A DNA stretch of 39,564 nucleotides from an uncultured Candidatus Competibacteraceae bacterium. GTDB taxonomy: Bacteria; Pseudomonadota; Gammaproteobacteria; Competibacterales; Competibacteraceae. The stretch lies in assembly GCA_937960715.1 (NCBI GenBank), contig CALGOO010000276.1:1-39564 (forward strand), written 5' to 3'. Below are positions 26,142 through 33,535 of the stretch, one piece after another. A program made the position numbers and the translations under genes. Positions within the stretch are counted from its first letter, which is position 1; each line of letters starts with the position of its first letter. The notes beneath the pieces were generated by a model. The model ran no database searches and was not told the origin of the DNA. It worked only from the letters and a program-made list of their open reading frames with translations.

Positions 26142-26966
26142 ATGGCCAAGAAAGCGTTGTACATCCTCTCGGAATACGGTTATTGGGGCGTGGAACTGCT
26201 GGGGCCCCTGACCCATCTGGACGCCGCCGGCTACGAGGCGGTTTTCGCCACTCCCAAGGGCAAGCGCGCCCACGCTCTGCCGCCCAGCTACGATCCCACC
26301 TATTTCGATCCACCGCTGCGCTGCAACGTCACCGAACCCGACATCGCCGTCAAGGTCAAGGCCCTGGACGAATCGAGCCGGCTCGACAAGGTCGTCAACC
26401 TGTCGGAATGGTTCCCGGAGCGCCCCTATTTCAGCGAGCCCGATTTCCTGCGCCAGTTCGAGGCTTATTACAACCGCCGCGCCGAGGTGTGGAAGGAGCT
26501 GGAGGACTACTCCTGCCTGGTGCTGGTCGGCGGCTCCGGCCCGTTGATCGACATGGCCAACAACCAGCGGGTGCATGACGCCATCCTGGGATTCCACAAG
26601 CTGGACAAGCCGGTCGCCGGCATCTGCTACGGTGTGACCCCACTGGCCTTCGCCCGCGAGATCGACACGCGCAAGTCGCTGATCCGGGGCAAGCACGTCA
26701 CCGGCCACTGCATCGAATACGACTACAAGGACGGCACCGGCTTCCTGAACACCGATCTCAACATGGGACCGCCGCCCTATCCGCTGGAATACCTGCTGAG
26801 TGACGCCGTGGGTCCGGACGGTCAGTATCACGGCAATTTCGGGCGGCGCACCTCGGTGATCGTGGACTGGCCGTTCATCACCGCCCGTTCGCTGCAATGC
26901 TCCTTCGAGTTCGGCGAGCAACTGGTCAACATGCTCGACAAGGGCCTGCGCCGCTACGGCTGGTGA
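26142..26966 (+). CDS. DJ-1/PfpI-family protein (Hsp31-like), 274 residues
   Basis: This cytoplasmic protein of the type 1 glutamine-amidotransferase-like fold has its nucleophile Cys162 in PVAGICYGVTPLAFA after the elbow strand CLVLVGGSGPLID, and the Glu18 that usually polarises it in EYGYWGVELLG. The insert at about 45-120, with DPTYFDPPLRCNVTEPD, makes it Hsp31-sized. Family activities include glyoxalase III, deglycase-like and isonitrile hydratase reactions. Together with VOC, AKR and a second PfpI protein nearby, handling of reactive carbonyls is a reasonable guess. A GGAG site precedes the ATG. It ends 4 bp before the ThDP enzyme. Confidence 0.86.
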   Translation: MAKKALYILSEYGYWGVELLGPLTHLDAAGYEAVFATPKGKRAHALPPSYDPTYFDPPLRCNVTEPDIAVKVKALDESSRLDKVVNLSEWFPERPYFSEPDFLRQFEAYYNRRAEVWKELEDYSCLVLVGGSGPLIDMANNQRVHDAILGFHKLDKPVAGICYGVTPLAFAREIDTRKSLIRGKHVTGHCIEYDYKDGTGFLNTDLNMGPPPYPLEYLLSDAVGPDGQYHGNFGRRTSVIVDWPFITARSLQCSFEFGEQLVNMLDKGLRRYGW

Positions 26967-26970
26967 TTCC

Positions 26971-28686
26971 ATGACCGCGCCCGCCTCCAAGACCGGCCGC
27001 CACGCCATCCTCGAACAGTTCCTCGCGGATGGCATGACCCACATGTTCGGTAATCCCGGCACGGTCGAGCAGGGCTTCCTCGATGCTCTGTCCGACTATC
27101 CGGACCTCAAGTACATCCTGACCCTGCAAGAGTCGGTGGCGGTGATGGCGGCGGACGGTTACGCCCGCGCTGTCAAGCGTCCCACCCTCGTGCAGATTCA
27201 CAGCACGCCGGGCCTGGGCAACGCCATCGGCGCGCTGTACCAGGCCAAGCGGGGTCACGCACCGCTGGTAGTGATCGGGGCCGACTCCGGCGTCAAGTAC
27301 TTTGGCATGGATGCCCAGATGGCGGGCGACTTGGTGGCGTTCGCCGAGCCGGTGACCAAGTACGCAACCTGCGTCTACGATCCGGCTTCGCTGCTGCGGG
27401 TATTGCGCCGGGCTATCAAGATCGCCGCCACCCCGCCGATGGGACCGGTCTACGTCTGTCTGCCCATGGACATCCTGGACGCCCCCGTCAGCGAGGACGT
27501 GTTTCCGACTTTCATTCCCTCCAGTCGGGTCGCGCCCGAACCGGAACTGGTGAACGAAGCGGCGCGACGGCTGGCGGCGGCGGAACGGCCGATGCTGTTC
27601 ATCGGCGACGGCATCGCCTACTCACGGGCGCAGGCCGAACTGACCCAGGTCGCCGAACTGCTCGGCGCCGAGGTCTGGGAGGCCAGCAACGGCGAGCTGA
27701 ACATGGACACCACGCATCCCCTGTATCAGGGGGCGACGGGGCACATGTTCGGCGCGCAGAGCCTTCCGATCACCCGCAAGGGCGACGTCAATCTGGTTTG
27801 CGGCACCTACATGGTTCCGGAGGTGTTCCCGGAACTGGGCGACATCTTCGCGCCGGGGGCCCAGGTCATCCATTTCGACCTGGACGGCTACGAGATCGCC
27901 AAGAATCATCGGGTGACGTTGGGCGCGGTCACCGACCCCAAGCTGACCCTGGCGGCCCTGGCCGAAGCTTTGGAGCGGACTTTCAGCCCGGCGCAACGGG
28001 CCGCAGCGCAAGCCCGAAGCCAGGCCATCGGCGCGGCCAAGGCGGCGCGCATCGCCGAGCAGAAGGCCAAGGATGCGGCCAGCCGCAACGATCTGCCGCT
28101 CCACATGGCCCGCTTCATGGCAGAACTGGCCCCACGCCTGCCGGAGGATGCGGTGATCTTCGACGAGGCGCTGACCAACTCGCCGCCGATCACCCGCTAT
28201 TTCCCGCCGCGCCGGCCGGAACATTACTTCCTCACCCGCGGCGGCTCGCTGGGTCTGGGTTTTCCCGGCGCCATCGGGTTGAAACTGGCCTGCCCCGACA
28301 AGCTGGTGATCGGTTTTTCCGGAGACGGCGGCTGCATGTACACCATTCAGGCGCTGTGGACGGCGACGCGACACAACCTGAACGTCAAGTTCGTGGTGTG
28401 CAACAACCTGTCCTACCGGTTGCTGCAACTCAACATCCAGGCCTACTGGCGGGAATTGGGCATCGCGCCGCGTCCCTACCCCCTGAGCTTCGATCTGTCT
28501 CACCCTCCCCTCGACTTCGTCAAGATGGCCGAATCGATGGGGGTCGCGGCGACCCGGGTCGAGCGTCCCGAGCAAATCGTTCCGGCCATCGAGCAAATGT
28601 TGAACAGCCCAGGCAGCTTCCTGATCGATCTGGCGCTGGAAAACGATACCCACCCCGAGTTGATCGGGGTCCGGTGCGGCCAATGA
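26971..28686 (+). CDS. ThDP-dependent enzyme, benzoylformate decarboxylase-like
   Basis: This 571-residue three-domain ThDP enzyme has the activating Glu54 in TLQESVAVMAADGYA, and His77 in VQIHSTPGLGNAIGAL corresponds to the catalytic His70 of benzoylformate decarboxylase. The usual Ser26 position is Thr31 (NPGTVEQGF). The cofactor motif runs GDGGCMYTIQALWTA (GDG at 451-453) to NN at 478-479. YTIQALWTA is closer to benzoylformate decarboxylase than to acetolactate synthase. It probably decarboxylates or carboligates a 2-keto acid. No mandelate pathway genes are near, so the natural substrate is open. It starts 4 bp after the DJ-1 gene. Confidence 0.9.
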   Translation: MTAPASKTGRHAILEQFLADGMTHMFGNPGTVEQGFLDALSDYPDLKYILTLQESVAVMAADGYARAVKRPTLVQIHSTPGLGNAIGALYQAKRGHAPLVVIGADSGVKYFGMDAQMAGDLVAFAEPVTKYATCVYDPASLLRVLRRAIKIAATPPMGPVYVCLPMDILDAPVSEDVFPTFIPSSRVAPEPELVNEAARRLAAAERPMLFIGDGIAYSRAQAELTQVAELLGAEVWEASNGELNMDTTHPLYQGATGHMFGAQSLPITRKGDVNLVCGTYMVPEVFPELGDIFAPGAQVIHFDLDGYEIAKNHRVTLGAVTDPKLTLAALAEALERTFSPAQRAAAQARSQAIGAAKAARIAEQKAKDAASRNDLPLHMARFMAELAPRLPEDAVIFDEALTNSPPITRYFPPRRPEHYFLTRGGSLGLGFPGAIGLKLACPDKLVIGFSGDGGCMYTIQALWTATRHNLNVKFVVCNNLSYRLLQLNIQAYWRELGIAPRPYPLSFDLSHPPLDFVKMAESMGVAATRVERPEQIVPAIEQMLNSPGSFLIDLALENDTHPELIGVRCGQ

Positions 28687-28723
28687 CGCCCGCCGCTTTT
28701 CCCCATGCAAAGAGGAGTTTCCC

Positions 28724-29158
28724 ATGCCTGAACTGAGCAACAGTGAAATCGAACGGTTCGTGGCCGACTGGTACAAGGCGCTGGACGTGCATGAACCCAT
28801 GGTCAACATCCTGCCCCTGCTGGCCGACGAAGGGCTCGAAATGGTGTTTCCCGAGGCCACCCTGCACGGCAAGGCGGCATTCGAGGGCTGGTATCAACGG
28901 GTCATCCGCATCTTTTTCGACGAGGATCACCGGGTCAAGTCGGTCACGGTGGATCGCCAGGGCGAGGATTACAACCTGGATGTGGTGGTCGAGTGGAAAG
29001 CCAGCGTCTGGAATCCGCCGGCGCCGTACAGCGCCCGCATCATGCTGGACGCCTATCAGCGCTGGGTGGTGCGCGTTCATCCGGTCACCGGCAAGCCGGT
29101 GGTCCGCACCTACATCGTGGACCGGCTGGAATACCACGAGGGTTCGGCCAAGCTCTAA
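28724..29158 (+). CDS. NTF2-like (SnoaL-type) protein 1
   Basis: This 144-residue protein of the NTF2-like cone fold has an N-terminal helix (EIERFVADWYKALDVHEPMVNILPLLADEGLEMVFP), TLHGKAAFEGWYQRVIRIF, then long antiparallel strands (VKSVTVDRQGEDYNLDVVVEWKASVW, RWVVRVHPVTGKPVVRTYIVDRLEYHEG). There is no export signal. A strong AGAGGAG ribosome-binding site precedes it. The fold serves as cyclase, isomerase, hydrolase or simple ligand binder, and the sequence does not tell which. It follows the ThDP enzyme by 37 bp and is one of two such genes in tandem in this operon. Confidence 0.82.
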   Translation: MPELSNSEIERFVADWYKALDVHEPMVNILPLLADEGLEMVFPEATLHGKAAFEGWYQRVIRIFFDEDHRVKSVTVDRQGEDYNLDVVVEWKASVWNPPAPYSARIMLDAYQRWVVRVHPVTGKPVVRTYIVDRLEYHEGSAKL

Positions 29159-29172
29159 ATTCCATCCGGCTT

Positions 29173-29191
29173 CGCGCCCCCGCCGGGCGCG
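29173..29191 (+). other. Intercistronic G+C-rich hairpin
   Basis: CGCGCCC and GGGCGCG pair in a 7-bp stem around a 5-base loop between the two NTF2-like genes, without a T-run. It may stabilise or attenuate the operon transcript. Confidence 0.35.
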
Positions 29192-29230
29192 GGACGCCAG
29201 AACGCTTTCGTCGCCAAGGAGATTCAAGTC

Positions 29231-29635
29231 ATGAAGAAAAACGTGCCTGACAGCCCGCTGGGCAAGCTGTACAACGAACACATCGACTTCATCATCGCCC
29301 ACAACGTCGAGGGTCTGCTCAACCAATATGCTCCCGACTGCGTGCTAATCAGCAGCATGACCCCGGATAAGCAGCCCCTTTACGTGCGCGGCCATAAGGA
29401 ACTGGAAGAATTCTTCCGCTCGCGCATTTTCACGCTCAAGGACCTCACCACCGACATCGCCTTCTGGGCCGAATTGCCCAACGGCCTGATGATGGTCGAA
29501 GCCATCGAGTTCGAGGGCATGGACGGCAGCAAGGGCGCCTGCCGCTTCTACGACAACTGGGTGCTGGACGAGAACGGCAAGATCAAAATCCACTTCGCCG
29601 GCGTGGTCCAGTATGCCGACGGCAGTATCGCCTGA
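29231..29635 (+). CDS. NTF2-like (SnoaL-type) protein 2
   Basis: This 134-residue cytoplasmic protein of the SnoaL-like ketosteroid-isomerase fold has LYNEHIDFIIAHNVEGLLNQYAPDCVLIS, the helix LYVRGHKELEEFFRSRIF, and strands MMVEAIEFEGMDGSKGACRFYDNWVLDENGKIKIHFAGVVQ. The FYDNWVLDENGKI segment is the usual family ending. A GGAG site 8 bp before the ATG supports the start. It is not a close copy of its neighbour at 28724, so the tandem pair may be two specialised enzymes or ligand-binding proteins. A PfpI gene begins 17 bp after its stop. Confidence 0.85.
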   Translation: MKKNVPDSPLGKLYNEHIDFIIAHNVEGLLNQYAPDCVLISSMTPDKQPLYVRGHKELEEFFRSRIFTLKDLTTDIAFWAELPNGLMMVEAIEFEGMDGSKGACRFYDNWVLDENGKIKIHFAGVVQYADGSIA

Positions 29636-29651
29636 GCGGGAGGACCGCCCC

Positions 29652-30215
29652 ATGCCTCTGCACGGCAAAAAAGTCGGCATCCTGATCGAAGGCGACTACT
29701 ACGAGCCGGAAATCTGGTACTACCAGCATCGTTTCGCCGAGGAAGGCATCGAACTGCATTTGCTCACCCGCCTCTGGGGCCAGCCGATGCTGGAGTTTCT
29801 GGGTCATGAGTATCGCGCGCCCCTTCAGTGTCGCGAATCCTTCGAGGGGATGAGCGACGCCGAACTGCGAAGCTACGCGGCGATCATCGTGCCTTCCGGC
29901 ATGGTGGCGGACCGGTTGCGCTACACCGAGGATCCGGAGCGTTCCCCGCCGGCCACCGAATTTCTCCAGCGCGCGTTCGCGGAACCCACCATCCTCAAGG
30001 GCATCATCTGTCATGGCATGTGGCTGGTGGCGCCAATGCCGGAACTGGTGCGCGGGCGACGGGTCGTCGTGCATAACAACCTGATCGGCGATGCGCGCGC
30101 CTACGGCGCCGTTTACACCAACGAGGATGTGGTGGTGGACGGCGACCTGATCACTGCCCGAAGCGGTGGCCACTGCCATCAGTTCCCCCGCGCCATCATC
30201 GACCGTCTGTCCTGA
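29652..30215 (+). CDS. DJ-1/PfpI-family protein, 187 residues
   Basis: This short PfpI/YhbO-type protein shows KKVGILIEGDYYEPEIWYY with the conserved Glu18, the elbow AAIIVPSGMVADRLR, and the nucleophile Cys120 followed by His121 (KGIICHGMWLVAP). The end VVVDGDLITARSGGHCHQFPRAII matches the usual DG-LITA-P family block, except that the Pro is Ser and a second Cys is present. The start at 29652 has GGGAGG upstream; the frame is open 39 bp further into the previous gene. Enzymes of this group have protease-like, deglycase or glyoxalase III activities reported. Two family members in one operon suggest sequential or related substrates. Confidence 0.9.
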   Translation: MPLHGKKVGILIEGDYYEPEIWYYQHRFAEEGIELHLLTRLWGQPMLEFLGHEYRAPLQCRESFEGMSDAELRSYAAIIVPSGMVADRLRYTEDPERSPPATEFLQRAFAEPTILKGIICHGMWLVAPMPELVRGRRVVVHNNLIGDARAYGAVYTNEDVVVDGDLITARSGGHCHQFPRAIIDRLS

Positions 30216-30239
30216 CCTGAATTCACGGAGAGCGAAACC

Positions 30240-30671
30240 ATGTCCACGCTTGCCTTCGCCCATGTCGGGCTGACCTGCAAGGATCCGCTGACCATCGAGC
30301 GGTTCTACACGAAATATTTCGGCTTCCAGCGGGTGCGCGTCGTTCCGCTGGGAGACGACGAACTGGTTTACACCCGCTCCGGCAACCTGACCCTGGAAAT
30401 CTTCAAGGCCAAGGAGGAGCGGCCGATCTCTCCACCGGGCGCGGACGGTTATCCATGGGCTGGGGTACGACATTTGGCCTTTCAGGTTGACGATGTGGAC
30501 GCCAAGCTCGCCGAACTGGGCGAGGAAGCCAGGATATCCCTCGGCCCCCTGGATTTCGATACCTTCATTCCCGGTTGGAAAACCGTTTGGGTCGCCGATC
30601 CTGAAGGCAACATCATCGAAATCAGCCAAGGCTATACGGACGCCCCCGGCACTCCTCCCTTGCAAACCTGA
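30240..30671 (+). CDS. VOC-family (glyoxalase/dioxygenase fold) metal enzyme
   Basis: This 143-residue protein has two beta-alpha-beta-beta-beta units. Likely metal ligands are His8 (FAHVGLTCKD), Glu53 (TLEIF), His78 (GVRHLAFQVDD) and Glu127 (NIIEISQG). VWVADPEGNIIEI is the usual closing motif. The family includes glyoxalase I, extradiol dioxygenases, epimerases and resistance proteins. With two DJ-1-like proteins and an aldo/keto reductase in the same run, a 2-oxoaldehyde or sugar-derived dicarbonyl is a plausible substrate, but this is inference. Good ribosome-binding site (GGAGAG). It is the last enzyme gene of the run. Confidence 0.9.
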   Translation: MSTLAFAHVGLTCKDPLTIERFYTKYFGFQRVRVVPLGDDELVYTRSGNLTLEIFKAKEERPISPPGADGYPWAGVRHLAFQVDDVDAKLAELGEEARISLGPLDFDTFIPGWKTVWVADPEGNIIEISQGYTDAPGTPPLQT

Positions 30672-30758
30672 ACCAGCGGTTCCACGGCGCGCCCGGCGGC
30701 TCGCTCTGTCGGGCCGTTCGGGGATGACCGAATCAATCATCAAGAGGTTTGACAAAGC

Positions 30759-31121
30759 GTGTTGACCGTGAACGTGGCCAAGTCCGGCGAGGTGACCGAA
30801 GTTCTGCTGACCGGGGAACTGGACGGCATGACCTCGTCGCAACTGGAGCAGCAGTTGAACAGCCTGATCGGGTCGGGCGAGCGGCGGTTCTTGATCCGGT
30901 TCGCCGCGCTAGCCCTGATTACCAGCGCCGGTCTGCGCGTGTTTCTGGGGTTCGCCAAGAAAACGCACAAGCTCAACGGCAAAATGGTCTTGTGCGAGAT
31001 GTCGCCCAACGTGCGCGGCGTATTCGACATGGCCGGGTTCAGCAACATCATGACCATCAGCGCCACGGCCGCCGAAGGCAAGGCCCTGCTTGAACCCGAC
31101 TCGACGCCCACCACGCCCTAA
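30759..31121 (+). CDS. STAS-domain anti-sigma factor antagonist (3 of 3)
   Basis: This 120-residue STAS protein begins at a GTG (GTG TTG ACC) preceded by AGAGG. It shows VTEVLLTGELDGMTSSQLEQQL and IRFAALALITSAGLRVFLGFAKKTH. Ser56 in ITSAGL is the predicted phosphorylation site. It is as different from the other two STAS proteins as those are from each other, so this is not a recent duplication. An 87-bp gap with a weak G+C-rich inverted repeat precedes it, so it may be read from the metabolic operon or separately. It has no kinase of its own alongside. Confidence 0.9.
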   Translation: MLTVNVAKSGEVTEVLLTGELDGMTSSQLEQQLNSLIGSGERRFLIRFAALALITSAGLRVFLGFAKKTHKLNGKMVLCEMSPNVRGVFDMAGFSNIMTISATAAEGKALLEPDSTPTTP

Positions 31122-31141
31122 CTCCGTCCGCCGATTCGCGC

Positions 31142-31158
31142 GCCACCGCCACGGTGGC
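31142..31158 (+). terminator. Hairpin after the third STAS gene, possible terminator
   Basis: GCCACC and GGTGGC form a 6-bp stem with a 5-base loop, 21 bp after the stop, without a clear T-run. It may mark the end of the long transcript. Confidence 0.35.
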
Positions 31159-31202
31159 CTGGTCAGCAAACATTTATTTGCCCGATCTCAGTGGAGAAGT
31201 CG

Positions 31203-32102
31203 ATGTTCGCTAGCTCAGGCAATGTATCCAAGGAAGAAGCCGCCCGCACCGCCGCGATTGCGGGCGCCATCGATGTGCTCGTCACCCTGAGCGCCCTTAT
31301 CGCGGCGCATTCGTCGGTTCTGCTCGCCGACTTTCTCAAGACCAGCCTGGAATTTGTCGCGGTCCTATTGTCCTGGCTGGCGATCCGGCGCATCGTCGGC
31401 GGAACCCAACACCAATTTGATTACGGGCTTGGCAAGCTGGAAAACCTTTCCAGCCTGTTCGTGGGCAGCATCATGCTGCTGGGGATGCTGGTGATCGTAA
31501 TCAACGCCATCGCCAACATGCTCAATCCATCGCATATCGCCGGTCTTGGCGTGTGGATCAGTCTGATTGCCCAAATCGTTTTCGGCGGGATCAATAGCCT
31601 TTTGAGCTGGCGCAGTTTCCGCACGGCCCGCGCCGAGAACTCCCCATTGCTGAAGTCCCAGGGGCAGTTGTTCTTTACCCGCGCCTTCGGCAACGTCTTC
31701 ATTTTGCTGGCCCTGGGACTGAGCCTGCTCCTGTCGGGCTTCTCCTGGTCGGTCTACATCGACCCGGCGGCATCGCTGGTGATCGCCGCCAGTATCCTGA
31801 TCTCGGCGATTGGCGTGCTGTCCAGTTCATTCTACGATCTGCTCGATCGAACCCTGGAAGAAGCCGATCAGATCGTGATCCTGCGCGAGTTGGCCCAGCG
31901 CTTCCATGACTATGAAGCCTTGCATGGTATTCGTTCGCGCCGCGCCGGGGGTCAGGTATTCATCGAGGTTTTTCTCGAATTCGATCCTGATGAAACCATG
32001 GGCGAAATTCAAATGGTCGCGGACGCCCTGTGCCGTAGTATCGAAGCGCAGATTCCGAGCAGTCGGGTTGCCGTCGCCCTTGCCAAGGAAGCATTGCATT
32101 AG
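31203..32102 (+). CDS. Cation diffusion facilitator (CDF) family transporter with altered metal site
   Basis: This 299-residue inner-membrane protein has six hydrophobic segments and a C-terminal cytoplasmic domain (IVILRELAQRFHDYEALHGIRSRRAGGQVFIEVFLEFDPDETMGEIQMVADAL), the normal CDF layout. The metal-binding HxxxD of helix 2 reads KxxxE (LADFLKTSLEFV, allowing one residue of slack), and that of helix 5 reads RxxxN (FFTRAFGNVF). The usual zinc site is therefore not conserved. It may move another cation or have become a sensor. GGAG 6 bp before the ATG at 31203 favours this start over the GTG at 31191. It stands between the partner-switching genes and the secreted NTF2-like protein. Confidence 0.85.
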   Translation: MFASSGNVSKEEAARTAAIAGAIDVLVTLSALIAAHSSVLLADFLKTSLEFVAVLLSWLAIRRIVGGTQHQFDYGLGKLENLSSLFVGSIMLLGMLVIVINAIANMLNPSHIAGLGVWISLIAQIVFGGINSLLSWRSFRTARAENSPLLKSQGQLFFTRAFGNVFILLALGLSLLLSGFSWSVYIDPAASLVIAASILISAIGVLSSSFYDLLDRTLEEADQIVILRELAQRFHDYEALHGIRSRRAGGQVFIEVFLEFDPDETMGEIQMVADALCRSIEAQIPSSRVAVALAKEALH

Positions 32103-32189
32103 ACGCGCCTTCAAATAAGCCGTCAGCACATCTGCAATGCCATAATCGATAAAATTCAACGTCATATCACAGCCTTAAGGAGGCCGTGC

Positions 32190-33371
32190 ATGAATCACTT
32201 GCGTAGCTTAATGTTATCGCTGCCTGTCTTTTTGTGCGTCCTGCTGCAACCTATCGGCGCCGACGCGAAATCCTACAACGAACTGCAAGCGATCAGCGCC
32301 TCGCAAAAGGCGGGCGTCAATATCCAAGCCCTCATTCAACCCGCCGCCACCTCCACGGTACTCCAACAGGCCGCGAAAAGTTTCTTCGCGGCTTACCGGC
32401 AAGCCACCCTTGACGCCAGCGCCACCGCCGCGTTGCTAAACTTGCTGACGGATAATGTGGAAATGACCTTTAGCGGACAAGCGGGGGAAATGTTGCCTTT
32501 TGCGGGTATTTTCATCGGGCGCGATGGCGTCGCCAACGTCATGAAAGCCATCCGCGATCAATCCAGGACCGAGTCTTTCCAGGTTCGAGAGACTCTCTTC
32601 ACAACGTTCGCGGTCGATTTCAGCCTGTTGCCGCAGAACCCCTTGATCCCCCAGGACAACCGGGTTGCCGCCATCCTGGAGGAAGTACGCACGGCCAATC
32701 GTCTTGAGCGCCGCACCTATCGGCTCGATATAGTCGCCTGGCTGACGGTGGAGAACGATGGCAAAATCTCCAGGGCGCAATTCTTTTATGATAGCTACGT
32801 CCCTTCCCAAGCCTTTGTTGGCGCTCCTCGGTTGATGGTCAATCCCGATATCTATCCAGTCATCGCGCCGCTGCGTGATCCCAATGCTGACCCCGTGATC
32901 ACTCTAAGCACCGTGATGGATTTTTTTGGGCGTTTCGGCGCCGACACGGTCCCACCATTCGATTGCGTCTTCAATAACATCGTACAGGTGATGGACCCCA
33001 GCATTGCCGTCAGTTACGCGGGCGATCCAAAGCTGGTGCCGTTCGCGGATGATGGGATTCGGCAGGGTATTGAAGGCGCTCTGAGCGTATTTTGCGACAC
33101 GGAAGTGTACACACACCCACGAACCTTCAATATCGAGGAAGTCGCCGTGGGGGCCGACCGCGTTGTTGCCAACACGTTCGAGCAGCGCACCGCCGTGGAA
33201 ACCAGCCGTGGTTATGATATTGCCACGCAAATCATGGTGACCGCTCGCAACAAGCTGATTACTTCGGTCAAAGGTCTATTCGACAGCGTCATCACCGTCA
33301 CGGCTCTCCACGGTGTGGATCCATTCTACATCGATCCATTCAACTGGCGTATCCCTGCTGGCCAGCGATAA
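32190..33371 (+). CDS. Exported protein with two NTF2-like domains
   Basis: This 393-residue protein has a clear signal peptide (MNHLRSLMLSLPVFLCVLLQPIGADA-K) and an AAGGAGG ribosome-binding site. Residues 55-205 look like a SnoaL/NTF2-like domain (FAAYRQATLDASATAALLNLLTDNVEMTFSG, GIFIGRDGVANVMKAIRDQ, LDIVAWLTVENDGKISRAQFFYDSYVP). Residues 235-385 look like a second, more diverged one (VMDFFGRFGADTVPPFDCVFNNIVQVMDPSIAV, DIATQIMVTARNKLITSVKGLFDSVITV). There is no catalytic motif I can name. It probably binds a small ligand in the periplasm. It is followed directly by a 14-bp hairpin. Confidence 0.7.
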   Translation: MNHLRSLMLSLPVFLCVLLQPIGADAKSYNELQAISASQKAGVNIQALIQPAATSTVLQQAAKSFFAAYRQATLDASATAALLNLLTDNVEMTFSGQAGEMLPFAGIFIGRDGVANVMKAIRDQSRTESFQVRETLFTTFAVDFSLLPQNPLIPQDNRVAAILEEVRTANRLERRTYRLDIVAWLTVENDGKISRAQFFYDSYVPSQAFVGAPRLMVNPDIYPVIAPLRDPNADPVITLSTVMDFFGRFGADTVPPFDCVFNNIVQVMDPSIAVSYAGDPKLVPFADDGIRQGIEGALSVFCDTEVYTHPRTFNIEEVAVGADRVVANTFEQRTAVETSRGYDIATQIMVTARNKLITSVKGLFDSVITVTALHGVDPFYIDPFNWRIPAGQR

Positions 33372-33376
33372 CTTGA

Positions 33377-33411
33377 ATGTAGCGACGCCAAGTAAAATGG
33401 CGTCGCTACAT
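33377..33411 (+). terminator. Perfect 14-bp hairpin, likely transcript end of the NTF2-like gene
   Basis: Bases 33377-33390 and 33398-33411 are perfect inverted repeats around the 7-base loop AGTAAAA, beginning 6 bp after the stop codon. The stem is strong and mixed in composition. The expected T-run is lacking, so it may act as a Rho-assisted 3' end or as a barrier between the two transcripts. Confidence 0.55.
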
Positions 33412-33442
33412 CTCCGAAAAAATCGAGGATGTGGACAACATT

Positions 33443-33535
33443 ATGGATAAACTTATCAAGGAGGCCATCGACCAAATTGACTCAACAACCCACCTGCAAG
33501 GAAACTTCCGCCAATCCGAGGAGGTATTCCCATGA
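33443..33535 (+). CDS. Possible 30-residue leader ORF overlapping the phosphatase start
   Basis: This short frame reads MDKLIKEAIDQIDSTTHLQG and ends EEVFP; its TGA overlaps the ATG of the phosphatase gene (ATGA). An in-frame GTG at 33431 would add MDNI. The sequence looks amphipathic and could couple translation, but the ribosome-binding site is poor and there is no family match. It may well be chance. Confidence 0.2.
   Translation: MDKLIKEAIDQIDSTTHLQGNFRQSEEVFP

Noticed and set aside
26971..28686. Mandelate/benzoylformate degradation pathway
   Set aside because: Only the ThDP enzyme resembles it; no racemase, mandelate dehydrogenase or benzaldehyde dehydrogenase is present.
22869..31121. 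A standard SigB or stressosome operon
   Set aside because: No RsbR, RsbS or RsbT homologue and no sigma factor; the genes are interleaved with metabolic enzymes.
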